Shown here: in pieces, positions 15,881-25,680 of the stretch
Numbering within the stretch: the stretch's first letter is position 1
Layout: each line of letters opens with the position of its first letter
Notes under the pieces: model-generated
Seen by the model: only the letters and a program-made list of their open reading frames with translations
Databases searched by the model: none
Told to the model about the DNA's origin: nothing
Position numbers and translations under genes: made by a program
From: F-183 sp964627455
GTDB taxonomy: Bacteria; Acidobacteriota; Terriglobia; Bryobacterales; Bryobacteraceae
Length of the DNA: 64,000 bases
Direction of reading: 5' to 3'
Assembly (NCBI GenBank): GCA_964627455.1
Contig: CAZVKC010000010.1
Location: 62,001 to 126,000, forward strand

Positions 15881-18451
15881 CTACTCTCTGGTGATGAATT
15901 CGTCGAGGTTCAACAGGACGCTCGATACCGCGGTCCAGGCGGCGACTTCTTTTTGGGCAACTCCCGGCAGTGGAATCGGCGCCAGTTTCGCAACCGATTG
16001 CTCATCCGCATTCGCCAGCAGGGCCTCCTGCTTTTCGAGGTAACCCTGCAGCCGGACCTTCTCGGTCGGGCTCGGCGGGCGGCCGAGCGCATCGAGGTAA
16101 GCCACTTCGAGGCGCGACGCGAAGTCCTTCTGCGGGCGATCGGTGAGGACCCGCACAGCCAGCGCCTGCGCGGCTTCGAGGAACACCGGATCATTCAACA
16201 GATTCAACGCCTGCAGCGGCGTGTTCGAGCGATCGCGCTTGCACGCGGCGACCGTCGCTTTCGGCACGTCGAAATTCACCAGCAGCGGATACGGCGTCGT
16301 GCGCAGGAACTGGATGTAGAGGCCGCGGCGATAACGGTCCGCGCCCTGCGCCTCTTTCCAACCTGTACCCCAGCCGCGGGATCCATAGCTGAGTTCCAGG
16401 ACCCCCGGCGGAATCGGCGGATTCACACTGGGACCTCCAATTTGCCGCGTCAGCAAACCGCTGGCGAGCAACGCGGAATCCCGGATCGATTCGCCGGTCA
16501 GCCGCAACCGGTTTTGCCGCGCGAGCAGCAGATTGTTCGGATCAAGATCCTTCAATTCCGGCCGTGCCGCGGAACTCTGCCGGTAAGCCGCAGAGAGAAC
16601 GATGGTGCGAATCAGGGCCTTGCGGCTCCAACCGCTTTCCATGAATTCGGACGCGAGCCAGTCGAGCAGTTCCGGATGAATCGGGCGTTCGCTGCGCAAT
16701 CCGAAATCATCCGGCGTGCGAACCAGGCCGGCGCCGAAAAGTTCCTGCCAGATGCGGTTCACGGCCACGCGTGCCGTTAACGGATTGTCATTGCGCACGA
16801 GCCACCGTGCGAGATCGAGGCGGGTCGCTTTCGAAGCGCTGGCGTTCAAGGGAGGCAGCACTGCGGGAGCATCCGGCTGCACCTCGATACCCAATGACTT
16901 CCAGTCGCCGCGCACGCGCACATTGGTCGGATGCCGCTTCGAATTCTCAGCGACCGTCATCGCCTGGCTCAACTGCGGATACTCGGCCTTCAGTTCGCGC
17001 AGTTTCTTATTCAATTCATCGAGCTTCAGTTCCTTCCACTTCTTGTTGCCGACTGCGAAGTGGTAGTTGCCAACGAAGTGATCGGTGAGGATATCGGATT
17101 CACGCGCCGTACGCTCGGCCGGCGGGATCTGCACGATCTTCGCGCCGTCGCCGCCCTCGGTCAACTTGTTGACGCAATCCCAGGCGAGGTCCCAATCCGT
17201 GCGCTCACCGGGGTGGGCAATCGTATAGAGGATGTCCTTTTCCCAGGCGGCCTGCAATGGAGCCACGTTGTACTCTTCGAGAAGCTTGTGGCGCTTGGCC
17301 CGGTATTCCGCCTGCGTGCGAAGCCAGGGTCCGACTTCACCGGCGAGCGGCGCGTCGATATTCACTTCTTCGACGTTGTCGAAGAATGCGAACAGCGAAT
17401 AGAAGTCCTTCTGGCTCACCGGATCGAATTTGTGGTCGTGGCATTGGGCACAGCCGACGGTGAGTCCGAGCCAGACCGTGCCGACCGTCGACGCGCGATC
17501 GAGCGTGTTCTCAAACTGGAACTGCCGGTCATCGATGCCGCCTTCGCGGTTCGTTAGCGTGTTGCGGTGAAAGCCGGTGGCGACACGCTGTTCGACGCCT
17601 GCATTCGGCAGCAGATCGCCTGCAATCTGTTCGATGGTGAACCGGTCGAACGGCATGTCGCGATTGATCGCGTCGATCACCCAGTTCCGCCAGCGCCACG
17701 CCCAGGGGCGGACCCAATCCTTTTCATATCCGTCGGAATCGGCATAGCGGGCCTGATCCAACCAATGCCGCGCCCACTTCTCGCCGAAGTGTGGCGATGC
17801 AAGCAGCCGGTCCACTTGACGCTCGAAGGCATCGGGCCGTTTGTCGGCGAGGAAATCCGCCATTTCTTCAGGAGTCGGCGGGAGTCCGGTCAGGTCGAGG
17901 CTCACGCGGCGAAGCAGGACGCGGCGATCGGCTTCCGGAGACATCGACAGTTTGTCTTTCGCCAGCCGGGCCAGGATGAAACGGTCGATTTCATTGCGTG
18001 CCTCGCCAGAGGCTGCTGGAGGTTCAGGACGGCGAACCGGTTGAAACGCCCAATGCTGCGACACCGGTCGAGCCGTTGCAGTGGTCGCCTCGGAACCGGC
18101 GGGCACGAGAGCCCCGGCATCAATCCATCGAGTGAGGATCGCGACTTCTTCCGGCTTCAAGCCCTTCGAACCGGGAGGCATCGCCGGAACGCCTTTGTCC
18201 GCGCGCACGCGATGAATGAGCGGACTCTCGCCGCTCTTTCCCGGGACAATCGCTTTGCCGCTATATCCGCCCTTCAGCACCGCGGCGGGCTGGTCTAAGC
18301 GCAGTCCGCTTTGCTGCATGGCAGGACCATGACAGCCGTAGCAGTTGCGTTTCAGGACAGGCTGTACGTCGCGTGTGAAGTCCACCGCCGCGGGAGCCTG
18401 GGCCAATGCAGACACAGCTATCGCAACCAAGAGAAGAATGGATCGACTCAC
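15881..18451 (-). CDS. PSCyt1-DUF1549-DUF1553 (PSD1) c-type cytochrome protein
   Basis: The 856-residue secreted protein has a signal peptide (about 1-18, ending ALAQ). A planctomycete-type cytochrome c domain follows, with haem motif CYGCH in RNCYGCHGPAMQQSGLRLD. Then come DUF1549 (IDRFILARLAKDKL...GLPPTPEEMADF, and CAQCHDHKFDPVS) and C-terminal DUF1553 (NPLTARVAVNRIWQELFGAGLVRTPDDFG, SNTPLQALNLLNDPVFLEAAQ). I choose the GTG at 18451 because it directly begins the signal peptide; longer frames read through the divergent promoter. It is presumably a periplasmic partner of the DUF1501 protein encoded just downstream; the substrate of this cytochrome/DUF pair is unknown. Confidence 0.88.
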   Translation of the reverse strand: MSRSILLLVAIAVSALAQAPAAVDFTRDVQPVLKRNCYGCHGPAMQQSGLRLDQPAAVLKGGYSGKAIVPGKSGESPLIHRVRADKGVPAMPPGSKGLKPEEVAILTRWIDAGALVPAGSEATTATARPVSQHWAFQPVRRPEPPAASGEARNEIDRFILARLAKDKLSMSPEADRRVLLRRVSLDLTGLPPTPEEMADFLADKRPDAFERQVDRLLASPHFGEKWARHWLDQARYADSDGYEKDWVRPWAWRWRNWVIDAINRDMPFDRFTIEQIAGDLLPNAGVEQRVATGFHRNTLTNREGGIDDRQFQFENTLDRASTVGTVWLGLTVGCAQCHDHKFDPVSQKDFYSLFAFFDNVEEVNIDAPLAGEVGPWLRTQAEYRAKRHKLLEEYNVAPLQAAWEKDILYTIAHPGERTDWDLAWDCVNKLTEGGDGAKIVQIPPAERTARESDILTDHFVGNYHFAVGNKKWKELKLDELNKKLRELKAEYPQLSQAMTVAENSKRHPTNVRVRGDWKSLGIEVQPDAPAVLPPLNASASKATRLDLARWLVRNDNPLTARVAVNRIWQELFGAGLVRTPDDFGLRSERPIHPELLDWLASEFMESGWSRKALIRTIVLSAAYRQSSAARPELKDLDPNNLLLARQNRLRLTGESIRDSALLASGLLTRQIGGPSVNPPIPPGVLELSYGSRGWGTGWKEAQGADRYRRGLYIQFLRTTPYPLLVNFDVPKATVAACKRDRSNTPLQALNLLNDPVFLEAAQALAVRVLTDRPQKDFASRLEVAYLDALGRPPSPTEKVRLQGYLEKQEALLANADEQSVAKLAPIPLPGVAQKEVAAWTAVSSVLLNLDEFITRE

Positions 18452-18545
18452 ATTCCGGAGTCTACCAACTCGACGAGACTCCTGCGCGGCCGCGGCGCCG
18501 CTGGCCCCGCGTGTGGGATATTCAGAAAGAAGGGCGGAAATCCCG

Positions 18546-19451
18546 GTGAAATTATCCGAATTGATCGCGAAGAATTTGTCGATTTCCGCGTCGGCGCTGT
18601 CCGACGACAAGGAAATGAGCCGCGAGATCCAGAAGCATCTGATCCGGCTCGGGGTCCTGGATCCGCCAGTGGATGGCGACTTCGGACCCGCATCGTTGTT
18701 CGGCTTCCGCGAATTCCTGCGGACGGTTGGCGCCGGTTCTGCCGCCGCGGCAGTGGATGCCCCGCTAGCGAAAAAGCTGGTGGAAACCCCCGCGCTATTT
18801 CCGGTGGACGCCAAAGCCGCGAACCTTGCAAACGCGATTTGGAAGGCGGCGCTCGACAAGCAGTACTGGCTCGCCTGTGCCCCCGGGTACGTCAACATCG
18901 TCTACGTCGAGGGCGCGAACACCGACGGATCCGCGAATGACAACCGCCCGAACCAGTTCAACGATCTGCGCGTCGTGTTGTCGATCCGCAACGGCAAGCC
19001 CGCGATCCTCGGCAAGTGGGACGCGACGACGGAACCCGGCAAGTTCTACACCGAGCATCCTCTCAACCCGCTCGGCGCCGCACGCATCGCATTCGGGCAG
19101 TACAAAGCGTGGGTGGTGGGAATCCACGGCTCAGGCGCCGGCGCTCATGAGGCGCTGGTGCAGCGGGGCGTGATCCGCGTGCATCGCGACATCAATCAGG
19201 ACTACAAACGGGACGCCAGCGACCCCGTCGACACAGGCTCGAGTTTCGCCGTGAACCAGCACTGGGGCTACGACCTTCCGCCCACAGATGTTGGCAAGGC
19301 CAGTGCAGGTTGCCTAGTCGGCCGAACCAAAGCAGGACACCGCAGTTTCATGGCAATCGTGAAAGAGGATCCGCGCTACAAGGCCAACAACGCGTACCGG
19401 TTCATGACGGCCATCCTCGCGGCCGCAGATCTTCAACCTTACCTCGCTTAA
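18546..19451 (+). CDS. Peptidoglycan-binding protein with an L,D-transpeptidase-like C-terminal half
   Basis: The 301-residue protein has no signal peptide. Residues about 10-70 resemble a peptidoglycan-binding type 1 domain (EIQKHLIRLGVLDPPVDGDFGPASLFGFREFL). The C-terminal half contains VVGIHGSGAG and, further on, DVGKASAGCLVGR. HG followed by S-x-G-C is the arrangement of YkuD-type L,D-transpeptidases, although the SHGCIR form is not exact. The start is the GTG at 18546, 94 bases divergent from the PSD1 gene. If it acts on cell wall it needs a non-Sec export route or a lysis-type release. The transpeptidase-like reading is tentative. Confidence 0.55.
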   Translation: MKLSELIAKNLSISASALSDDKEMSREIQKHLIRLGVLDPPVDGDFGPASLFGFREFLRTVGAGSAAAAVDAPLAKKLVETPALFPVDAKAANLANAIWKAALDKQYWLACAPGYVNIVYVEGANTDGSANDNRPNQFNDLRVVLSIRNGKPAILGKWDATTEPGKFYTEHPLNPLGAARIAFGQYKAWVVGIHGSGAGAHEALVQRGVIRVHRDINQDYKRDASDPVDTGSSFAVNQHWGYDLPPTDVGKASAGCLVGRTKAGHRSFMAIVKEDPRYKANNAYRFMTAILAAADLQPYLA

Positions 19452-19512
19452 GCGGCATCTGTTATGCTGTTGACCGTGGTTCCTCTGTCCGGAACCGCCT
19501 TGAGGTCGCTTC

Positions 19513-20166
19513 ATGTTTCGCGACGCAGCATTGTTGCTGTCTGTATTTTCGTGCCTCGCCGCCGCTCAGACCCAGCCGAGTGGACCGCTATCCCTGTTCC
19601 TCTCGAACGCTAATGCGGCGTCTCCGTCGGTAACAGCCTCGATGCGCGCGGAACTGCAGGAGTTGCTTGCGTCATCCGGGATGAATATCCACTGGCATGA
19701 CGGCAGCGGCAATGTAGTGGGACGGCTGGCGGTGATTCGCCTGCAGGGCGCCTGCCGCAGTGACGCACCCAATCCGCTGATGCCCCATCAGGTCTCGCAC
19801 GACCCCGAGGCGCTGGGCAGCACCCACGTGACGAACGGTGAAGTGCTCCCCTTCGCGGACATCCGCTGCGACCACATCCGCCGCTTCGTCGCGATTCCGC
19901 TCGCTTCCGCAGGTTCGTTGGAAGCACGCGAGGATATGCTCGGCCGCGCGGTTGCTCGCGTCATCGCGCACGAGATTTATCACATCGTGCTGCGGACGAC
20001 CGGCCATGGCAAGAAAGGTCTGGCCCGCGCGACGCAATCGGCTTCGCAACTCGTGTCCGCCCGATTGAACTTCGCGCAGGAAGACGAGCGCCGGCTTTCC
20101 GCAGAAGCCTCCGCGACGGTCACCGCGGCCGACGAAGACATCGCGAGCGATCGGCGCAACGATTAA
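19513..20166 (+). CDS. Secreted protein with an HExxH metalloprotease-like motif
   Basis: The 217-residue protein begins with a signal peptide (MFRDAALLLSVFSCLAAAQ). The only recognisable motif is VARVIAHEIYHIVLRTTGHGKKGLA at about 155-180, in which HEIYH is a zinc-binding HExxH and a further His follows eight residues later. That spacing is not the metzincin HExxHxxGxxH, so the family cannot be named. Two conserved-looking Cys (ACRSD and IRCDH) could form a disulfide. The ribosome binding site is modest (TGAGG). It converges with the allophanate hydrolase gene, whose stop overlaps this one by four bases. Confidence 0.6.
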   Translation: MFRDAALLLSVFSCLAAAQTQPSGPLSLFLSNANAASPSVTASMRAELQELLASSGMNIHWHDGSGNVVGRLAVIRLQGACRSDAPNPLMPHQVSHDPEALGSTHVTNGEVLPFADIRCDHIRRFVAIPLASAGSLEAREDMLGRAVARVIAHEIYHIVLRTTGHGKKGLARATQSASQLVSARLNFAQEDERRLSAEASATVTAADEDIASDRRND

Positions 20167-21719
20167 AGCGACGCACGATACTTCCGCCAACCTCCGAATT
20201 GCGTGATCTCCTTTGCGCCGGTGAGACCTGCTGGTTCGCAGATGAATCCTCTCACGGTTGCGCCCGATTCGAGGACGACTGATCCGATGCCAAGCGGCGC
20301 CGGAATCATCGCGACAAAGCTGCCGAAATCCTTTGACGGCACCGAATACACTTCCACTTCGATGCCCGGACCCGCAAAGCCTTCCTCTTTCACCAGTCCC
20401 GGCTTCGGAGGCGCCGTGTTCGCGAGCGCGTACAGGCGATAATTCGGTGCGGTCTTCGTGCGGCTCACCAGCGTGGCGCCGCGTTCGACGAGTTGGTAGT
20501 GCAACGGCTGCCCTTCCAGGTGCGCTCCTACGACCGCAACATCGACGCGATCCAGGCGTGATGCGAGCGTCAACAACGAGAGGTCGCTGTTCGCGGGCGC
20601 CATCAGCGTGACGCCGAACGGCAGGCCGTTGCCCGGCCGGAACCCGGCGGGAATCGCGAGCGCCGCGAGGTCCAACAGGTTGACGAAGTTCGTGTAGTAA
20701 CCGAGGTTGGTGTTGAGTTGCACGGGATTCGCTTCGACATCCGCGATGCGGTAGATCGTACCGGTTGTCGGCAGCAGCAGGACATCGATCTCATGCCAGG
20801 CGCGCGCTGTGATGGATCGCAACTCGTCCAGACGATACATCGCGCGAAACACATCGACCGCGGAATAACGCTTGGCGGCGAGAATGATGTCGCGCACCAC
20901 GGGATGGGTTTCGTTCAGATGTTTCTCGATGAACTCGCCGACTGCCGCGTAACGTTCGGCCACCCATGGACCCGAGTACAGCAGCCGCGCGGTTTCGAGG
21001 AACGGCGCGTAGTCGATCTCGACTTGCGTGCCTCCGGCAGCGGTGAGCCTCGCGATAGACGCTTCGTACAGCGCTCGCGCTTCCTCATCGCCGAAGAACT
21101 CCCACTGTTCTTTTCCGGGCACGCCGAAGCGGAACCCTTCCGTCGCCCACGCCGCTGCAGGCTGCAGCGGACGAACCGCCGCAGCGCGCAACGCCCGCTG
21201 TGCCGTCAGCAAATCGCGTGCGAAAATCGACACACAGTCTAGAGTCAGGCAAGCCGGTACCACGCCGCGCATGCTTAACAGCCCGCGAGTCGGCTTCACG
21301 CCGATGATGTTGTTGAATGCCGCGGGTACGCGACCGCTGCCCGCGGTGTCGGTGCCCAGCGAGAAGTCGACCAGTCCCTTCGCGACCGCAACCGCGGATC
21401 CCGAACTCGATCCGCCCGACACATACTCGGGATGGAACACGCTCGAGCAGGCGCCGTAGGGAGTTCGCACACCGACGAGTCCCGTGGCGAACTGGTCCAT
21501 GTTGGTCTTGCCGATCGCGACAGCGCCGGCAGCGTTGAGCCGTTCGACGACATCGGCGGACTGCTGCGGCGTATACGCAAAAGCAGGGCACGCGGCAGTG
21601 GTCGGGACACCCGCATAGTCAATGTTGTCCTTGATCGCGTACTTCAGTCCAGACAGCGACCCGGCAGCTGCCGGCACGGGATCGATCTTCGAAATCCAGA
21701 TGGGATCGACGCCGCTCAC
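20163..21719 (-). CDS. atzF: Allophanate hydrolase
   Basis: The 518-residue protein is an amidase-signature enzyme with the AtzF-type C-terminal domain. The Ser-cisSer-Lys triad is visible: K30 in YAIKDN, the Gly/Ser loop SGGSSSGSA (about 101-109) with the cis-Ser, and S128 in GTDTAGSGR. The C-terminal about 120 residues (from GQPLHYQLVERGATLVSRTKTA) match the AtzF C-terminal domain. It splits allophanate to ammonia and CO2. Its start overlaps the carboxylase stop by four bases, so it is the last gene of the carboxylase operon. Together they form the two-enzyme ATP-dependent route from urea or carboxyguanidine-derived allophanate to ammonia. Confidence 0.93.
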   Translation of the reverse strand: MSGVDPIWISKIDPVPAAAGSLSGLKYAIKDNIDYAGVPTTAACPAFAYTPQQSADVVERLNAAGAVAIGKTNMDQFATGLVGVRTPYGACSSVFHPEYVSGGSSSGSAVAVAKGLVDFSLGTDTAGSGRVPAAFNNIIGVKPTRGLLSMRGVVPACLTLDCVSIFARDLLTAQRALRAAAVRPLQPAAAWATEGFRFGVPGKEQWEFFGDEEARALYEASIARLTAAGGTQVEIDYAPFLETARLLYSGPWVAERYAAVGEFIEKHLNETHPVVRDIILAAKRYSAVDVFRAMYRLDELRSITARAWHEIDVLLLPTTGTIYRIADVEANPVQLNTNLGYYTNFVNLLDLAALAIPAGFRPGNGLPFGVTLMAPANSDLSLLTLASRLDRVDVAVVGAHLEGQPLHYQLVERGATLVSRTKTAPNYRLYALANTAPPKPGLVKEEGFAGPGIEVEVYSVPSKDFGSFVAMIPAPLGIGSVVLESGATVRGFICEPAGLTGAKEITQFGGWRKYRASL

Positions 21720-24700
21720 CGGATCACCGCCAGTACCTGTCCCGGATGCACCAACGCGCCCGGCACGCAGCGAACTTCGAGGACTTCGCCTTCGAGCGGC
21801 GCTGTCACTGCGACTTCCATCTTCATCGCTTCAAGGATCAGCATGCGGTCACCCGCGTTGAGCTTCTGACCAGGCGTCACGGGGATGCTCCAAACACTCG
21901 CCGTGATCGGCGAACGCACGGCTGTCGATCCTTCCGGCAACGCGTCGGCTTGCGGCGGAGGCGCATCATCCAGCGCCGGTGCAATGTACTCACCCCAGCG
22001 TGCCCGCTCTTCCGCGAACGCCTGGTCGCGATGGTGCTGGAACTCCGCAGCCTCATTCGCGATCGACTGCAGGAACTCGCGATGCTTCGCCAGATCGAAC
22101 TCCCCTTCTTCGATACGCGGCGCAAAACTGCGGTCTGCGCGCAGTTCGAGCAGTTCCTTCGCGGATACCGGATAGAACTGGATCCGGTCGAAGAAGTCCA
22201 ATAACCACGGACGTTCGGTGCGATGCGTGTTCCACATCTGCGTCGTGCGGCCCACGAACTGATAGCCGCCCGGACCTTCCATGCCGTACACGCACATGTA
22301 CGCGCCACCGATGCCGACCGCATTTTCAGGGGTCCACGTGCGGGCCGGGTTGTACTTCGTCGTCACGAGGCGATGACGCGGATCCACCGGCGTTGCGACG
22401 GGCGCACCGAGGTACACGTCACCCAGCGCCAGCGTCAACCAGCTTGCCTCGAACACAATGCGGTACACATCATCGACAGACGCGAGTCCGTTGATGCGGC
22501 GAATGAACTCGATGTTCCACGGGCACCACGGCGCGTCGGCGCGCACGCCTTGCATATAACGCTGGATTGCCTCGCGCGTCGCCGGATCGTCCCACGATAG
22601 CGGCAGATGCACGACCCGCGACGGGACCTTCGTCAACGGATGCGACTGGCAGGCATCGATCTTCTCGAACAGATCCTCGCGGCTGATCTTCGCCGGATTG
22701 TAGTGGATCTGCAGGGAGCGGATGCCCGGCGTGAGATCAATGATGCCGGATTCGCCGAGCAGTTGCCGGCGCAGCGAATGCGCCTGCATCGAGAGTTCGA
22801 AATCGAGCTTGTTGTCGCCGAACTCGACGAGCAGGTTGCGATCGCCATCCGCGCGCACAACCGGATTCACGCGCAACACAGCCGGCTCGTCGTTCACTCG
22901 CCGGAACCGTACCGTATCGCCGGCTTTGAGTTGCCCCATCTTCCAGCGTTCGGCGGCCACGATGGTCGCCGGACACACGAAGCCGCCGCAACTCGGGCCA
23001 TCGGGACCCAGAATAATCGGCATGTCGCCAGTGAAATCCACCGTGCCGATCGCATAGGCGTTGTCGTGGATGTTCGAGGGATGCAGACCGGCTTCGCCAC
23101 CGTCCTTGCGAGCCCACTCCGGCTTGGGACCGATGAGCCGCACGCCCGTGCGATCGCTGTTGTAGTGCACGCGCCAGTCCGTGGCAAAGAACGTGTCGAT
23201 GTCTTTTTCTGTGAAGAAGTCCGGCGCGCCGTGAGGACCGTACGTGACGCCGATCTCCCATTGATTCGTCAAGGCAGGCGGAGCCGTGCACGGCTTCGGA
23301 TCCGCGGGCGCTTTCGAGGGATCGCCGAAATGCAGCAGGTCCCCGGCGCGCAACGCGCGCCCGCCGAATTTGCCCAGAATGAAGGTCGCCTTGCTGCCGA
23401 GGTAATCGGGAACATCGATGCCGCCGCGCACCGCAAGATACGCACGCGCCCCGGCGCCATTCACTGGCTTCAGATGAAGTGTATCGCCCGCGCGAACGTC
23501 GATCGGCCGCCAGCGCGGCAGACCCATGTCCGCGCCGGTCAACGCGATCACCGCGTCGTGATGGAAGCGCAGCGTGGGTCCGATGAGTGTGAATTCAAAC
23601 GCCGCAGTGCCGGGATCGTTGCCCACGATCTCGTTCGCGAGGCGGAACGACAAGTCATCCATCGGCCCCGAGGGAGGCACGCCGACATCCCAGTATCCAA
23701 GTCGGCCCGGCCAGTCCTGCACGGTCGACTGCGTGCCCGGTTCGAGCACTTCGATCGCACGCGGCACATACGCGAAGGTCTTCAGAAAACCGGTCGTGAC
23801 AAGGCCCTGCGAAAATGTTTCGGAGTCCAATACCGCCCGAAGGTAATCGAGGTTCGTCTCGATGCCGTGCAGTCGGGTCTGCGCGAGCGCGTTCGACAGC
23901 GCCGACAACGCGTGATCCCGCGTCTCGCCGCGCGCGATGATCTTGGCGAGCATCGGATCGTAGTACGGCGTCACCGTCGTACCCGGCTCGACCCACGTGT
24001 CGACACGCGCGACATCCGAAGGCCACGCCACATGCGCAAGATCCCCGGAACTCGGCTGAAAACCCGAAATCGGCGACTCCGCGTACACTCGCACCTGGAT
24101 GGAAGCGCCCTGCGGTTGGACCTCGGTAATCGGATCGTCGCCGGCAGCGAGCCGCACCATCCATTCAACGAGGTCCACGCCCGTCACTTCCTCTGTGACG
24201 CCATGTTCCACCTGCAGGCGCGTGTTCACTTCGAGGAAATAGAAATCGCGCGAAACGTTGTCGTAGATGAACTCGACCGTACCCGCGTTGCGATACGCGA
24301 TCGCTTCGCCAAGCCGCACCGCAGCAGCCGACATCCGCGCACGCACCTCGCTGCTCAACCCCGGCGCCGGCGTTTCTTCGATCACTTTCTGATTGCGCCG
24401 CTGCGCCGAGCAGTCGCGTTCGCCAAGCGCCACCACGCGTCCGCGGCCATCGCCGAAGATCTGCATTTCGATATGCCGCGCGTGCTCGACGAAACGTTCC
24501 GCGAACAATCCGCCATCGCGGAAACTCGCTTCGCCCATGCGCTTCACCGCGTCGAAAGCCTCAGCGAGATCCGCCTCGCTGCGGCACAACCGCATCCCGA
24601 TGCCACCGCCGCCCGCGGTGGACTTCAACATCAGCGGGAAGCCGATCTCGAGCGCCTGCTGCCACGAAGACAGAAGTCCCGTGCCGGGTAGCAGCGGAAC

Positions 24701-25075
24701 TCCATTCGCGGACGCAATCTCTTTCGAGCGATGCTTCAACCCGAACTCGCGGATCTGCGAAGGCGTGGGACCGATGAACGCGATCCCCGCGCGCTCGCAG
24801 GCTTCGGCGAAGTCCGCGTTCTCGCTGAGAAACCCGTATCCGGGATGAATGGCTTCAGCCCCCGAACGCTTCGCGGCGTCGAGCACCGCGTCGATGTCCA
24901 GGTAGGCGCGCGTGGCGGACCCCAGCGCGTGCGCTTCACTCGCTTGCCGCACATGCGGCGAGTCGCGGTCGGCGTCCGTGTAAATGGACACGCTCGCAAT
25001 CCCCATGCGGTCGAGAGTACGAATGATGCGGCACGCGATGGCGCCACGGTTGGCGATCAGGATTTTTCGAAACAC
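21716..25075 (-). CDS. Urea/guanidine carboxylase (biotin-dependent)
   Basis: The 1119-residue protein has three modules. Residues about 1-450 are biotin carboxylase (FRKILIANRGAIACRIIRTL, the Gly-rich ATP loop MLKSTAGGGGIGMRL, and EVNTRLQVEHGVTEEVTG). Residues about 460-980 are the KipI/KipA-like carboxyltransferase pair. The last 70 residues are a biotinyl domain with the biotin lysine in EAMKMEV (about K1085). It carboxylates an amide-type substrate using ATP and bicarbonate. Enzymes encoded with two DUF1989 proteins have been shown to prefer guanidine over urea, giving carboxyguanidine (established for the family; inferred here). It overlaps the downstream gene by four bases and the upstream DUF1989 gene by one. 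Confidence 0.92.
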   Translation of the reverse strand: MFRKILIANRGAIACRIIRTLDRMGIASVSIYTDADRDSPHVRQASEAHALGSATRAYLDIDAVLDAAKRSGAEAIHPGYGFLSENADFAEACERAGIAFIGPTPSQIREFGLKHRSKEIASANGVPLLPGTGLLSSWQQALEIGFPLMLKSTAGGGGIGMRLCRSEADLAEAFDAVKRMGEASFRDGGLFAERFVEHARHIEMQIFGDGRGRVVALGERDCSAQRRNQKVIEETPAPGLSSEVRARMSAAAVRLGEAIAYRNAGTVEFIYDNVSRDFYFLEVNTRLQVEHGVTEEVTGVDLVEWMVRLAAGDDPITEVQPQGASIQVRVYAESPISGFQPSSGDLAHVAWPSDVARVDTWVEPGTTVTPYYDPMLAKIIARGETRDHALSALSNALAQTRLHGIETNLDYLRAVLDSETFSQGLVTTGFLKTFAYVPRAIEVLEPGTQSTVQDWPGRLGYWDVGVPPSGPMDDLSFRLANEIVGNDPGTAAFEFTLIGPTLRFHHDAVIALTGADMGLPRWRPIDVRAGDTLHLKPVNGAGARAYLAVRGGIDVPDYLGSKATFILGKFGGRALRAGDLLHFGDPSKAPADPKPCTAPPALTNQWEIGVTYGPHGAPDFFTEKDIDTFFATDWRVHYNSDRTGVRLIGPKPEWARKDGGEAGLHPSNIHDNAYAIGTVDFTGDMPIILGPDGPSCGGFVCPATIVAAERWKMGQLKAGDTVRFRRVNDEPAVLRVNPVVRADGDRNLLVEFGDNKLDFELSMQAHSLRRQLLGESGIIDLTPGIRSLQIHYNPAKISREDLFEKIDACQSHPLTKVPSRVVHLPLSWDDPATREAIQRYMQGVRADAPWCPWNIEFIRRINGLASVDDVYRIVFEASWLTLALGDVYLGAPVATPVDPRHRLVTTKYNPARTWTPENAVGIGGAYMCVYGMEGPGGYQFVGRTTQMWNTHRTERPWLLDFFDRIQFYPVSAKELLELRADRSFAPRIEEGEFDLAKHREFLQSIANEAAEFQHHRDQAFAEERARWGEYIAPALDDAPPPQADALPEGSTAVRSPITASVWSIPVTPGQKLNAGDRMLILEAMKMEVAVTAPLEGEVLEVRCVPGALVHPGQVLAVIR

Positions 25076-25680
25076 TATGGATTCCAGAGCAGAACGCGCA
25101 CCGGCGTCGGATTGTACGCGTTACAGGGATTATTCAACTGCGGGCAGTTCGAGATCACGACCAGCGTGTCGGTGACGGCTTCCATTTCGACGTACTTGCC
25201 GGGTTCCGAGATGCCGTCCTCGAACGTCAGCTTGCCTTCCGGCGTCACCGGGACGTTCATGAAGAAGTTGACGTTCGGCGCAAGATCGCGCTTCGTCAAA
25301 CCTTCGGCCGCGCCCGTCTTGAGAAACGTCTGCCGGCAGGCGTGCATGTACCGCTTTTCGACGTCATAGCGCACCATGTTCGATTCCTGCGAACAAGCCC
25401 CGCCGAGCGTGTCGTGACGTCCGCACGTATCGGCGACGATCGACATCAGCACGGTGCCGTTCTCAGTCAGCAGTTTGGAGCCAGTAGTCAGATAGATATT
25501 CCGCTGAGCGGCAATCGTTTCGACGGCCGAATAGCGGTCAGAATGATCCTCGGCATTGTAGAACAGCGTGTCGACAGCCTGGTTGCCTTCGAGGTCCACG
25601 ATGCGGAATCGCTGGCCTTTTTTGACAACGCCGGCCCAACCTGAACCTGCAGGCACAGTCACGTTGAGTTCATACTTCAT
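25075..25680 (-). CDS. DUF1989 urea-carboxylase-associated protein 2 (carboxyguanidine deiminase subunit)
   Basis: The 201-residue protein is the UAAP2 family: VPAGSGWAGVVKKGQRFRIVDLEGNQAVDTLFYNA near the start, then LMSIVADTCGRHDTLGGACSQE and NVNFFMNVPVTPEGKLTFEDG, with a C-terminal VISNCPQLNNPCNAYNPTPVRV. The conserved Cys in CGRHD, CSQE and NCPQ fits the metal-binding residues of DUF1989. The two DUF1989 proteins form the deiminase that turns carboxyguanidine into allophanate in guanidine-using bacteria. I use the ATG at 25680, which overlaps the stop of the upstream DUF1989 gene. The order is UAAP1-UAAP2-carboxylase-hydrolase. Confidence 0.9.
   Translation of the reverse strand: MKYELNVTVPAGSGWAGVVKKGQRFRIVDLEGNQAVDTLFYNAEDHSDRYSAVETIAAQRNIYLTTGSKLLTENGTVLMSIVADTCGRHDTLGGACSQESNMVRYDVEKRYMHACRQTFLKTGAAEGLTKRDLAPNVNFFMNVPVTPEGKLTFEDGISEPGKYVEMEAVTDTLVVISNCPQLNNPCNAYNPTPVRVLLWNP

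Noticed and set aside
18345..18545. Upstream extension of the peptidoglycan-binding gene
   Set aside because: This stretch is antisense to the PSD1 signal peptide and has no conserved residues; the GTG at 18546 is the natural start.
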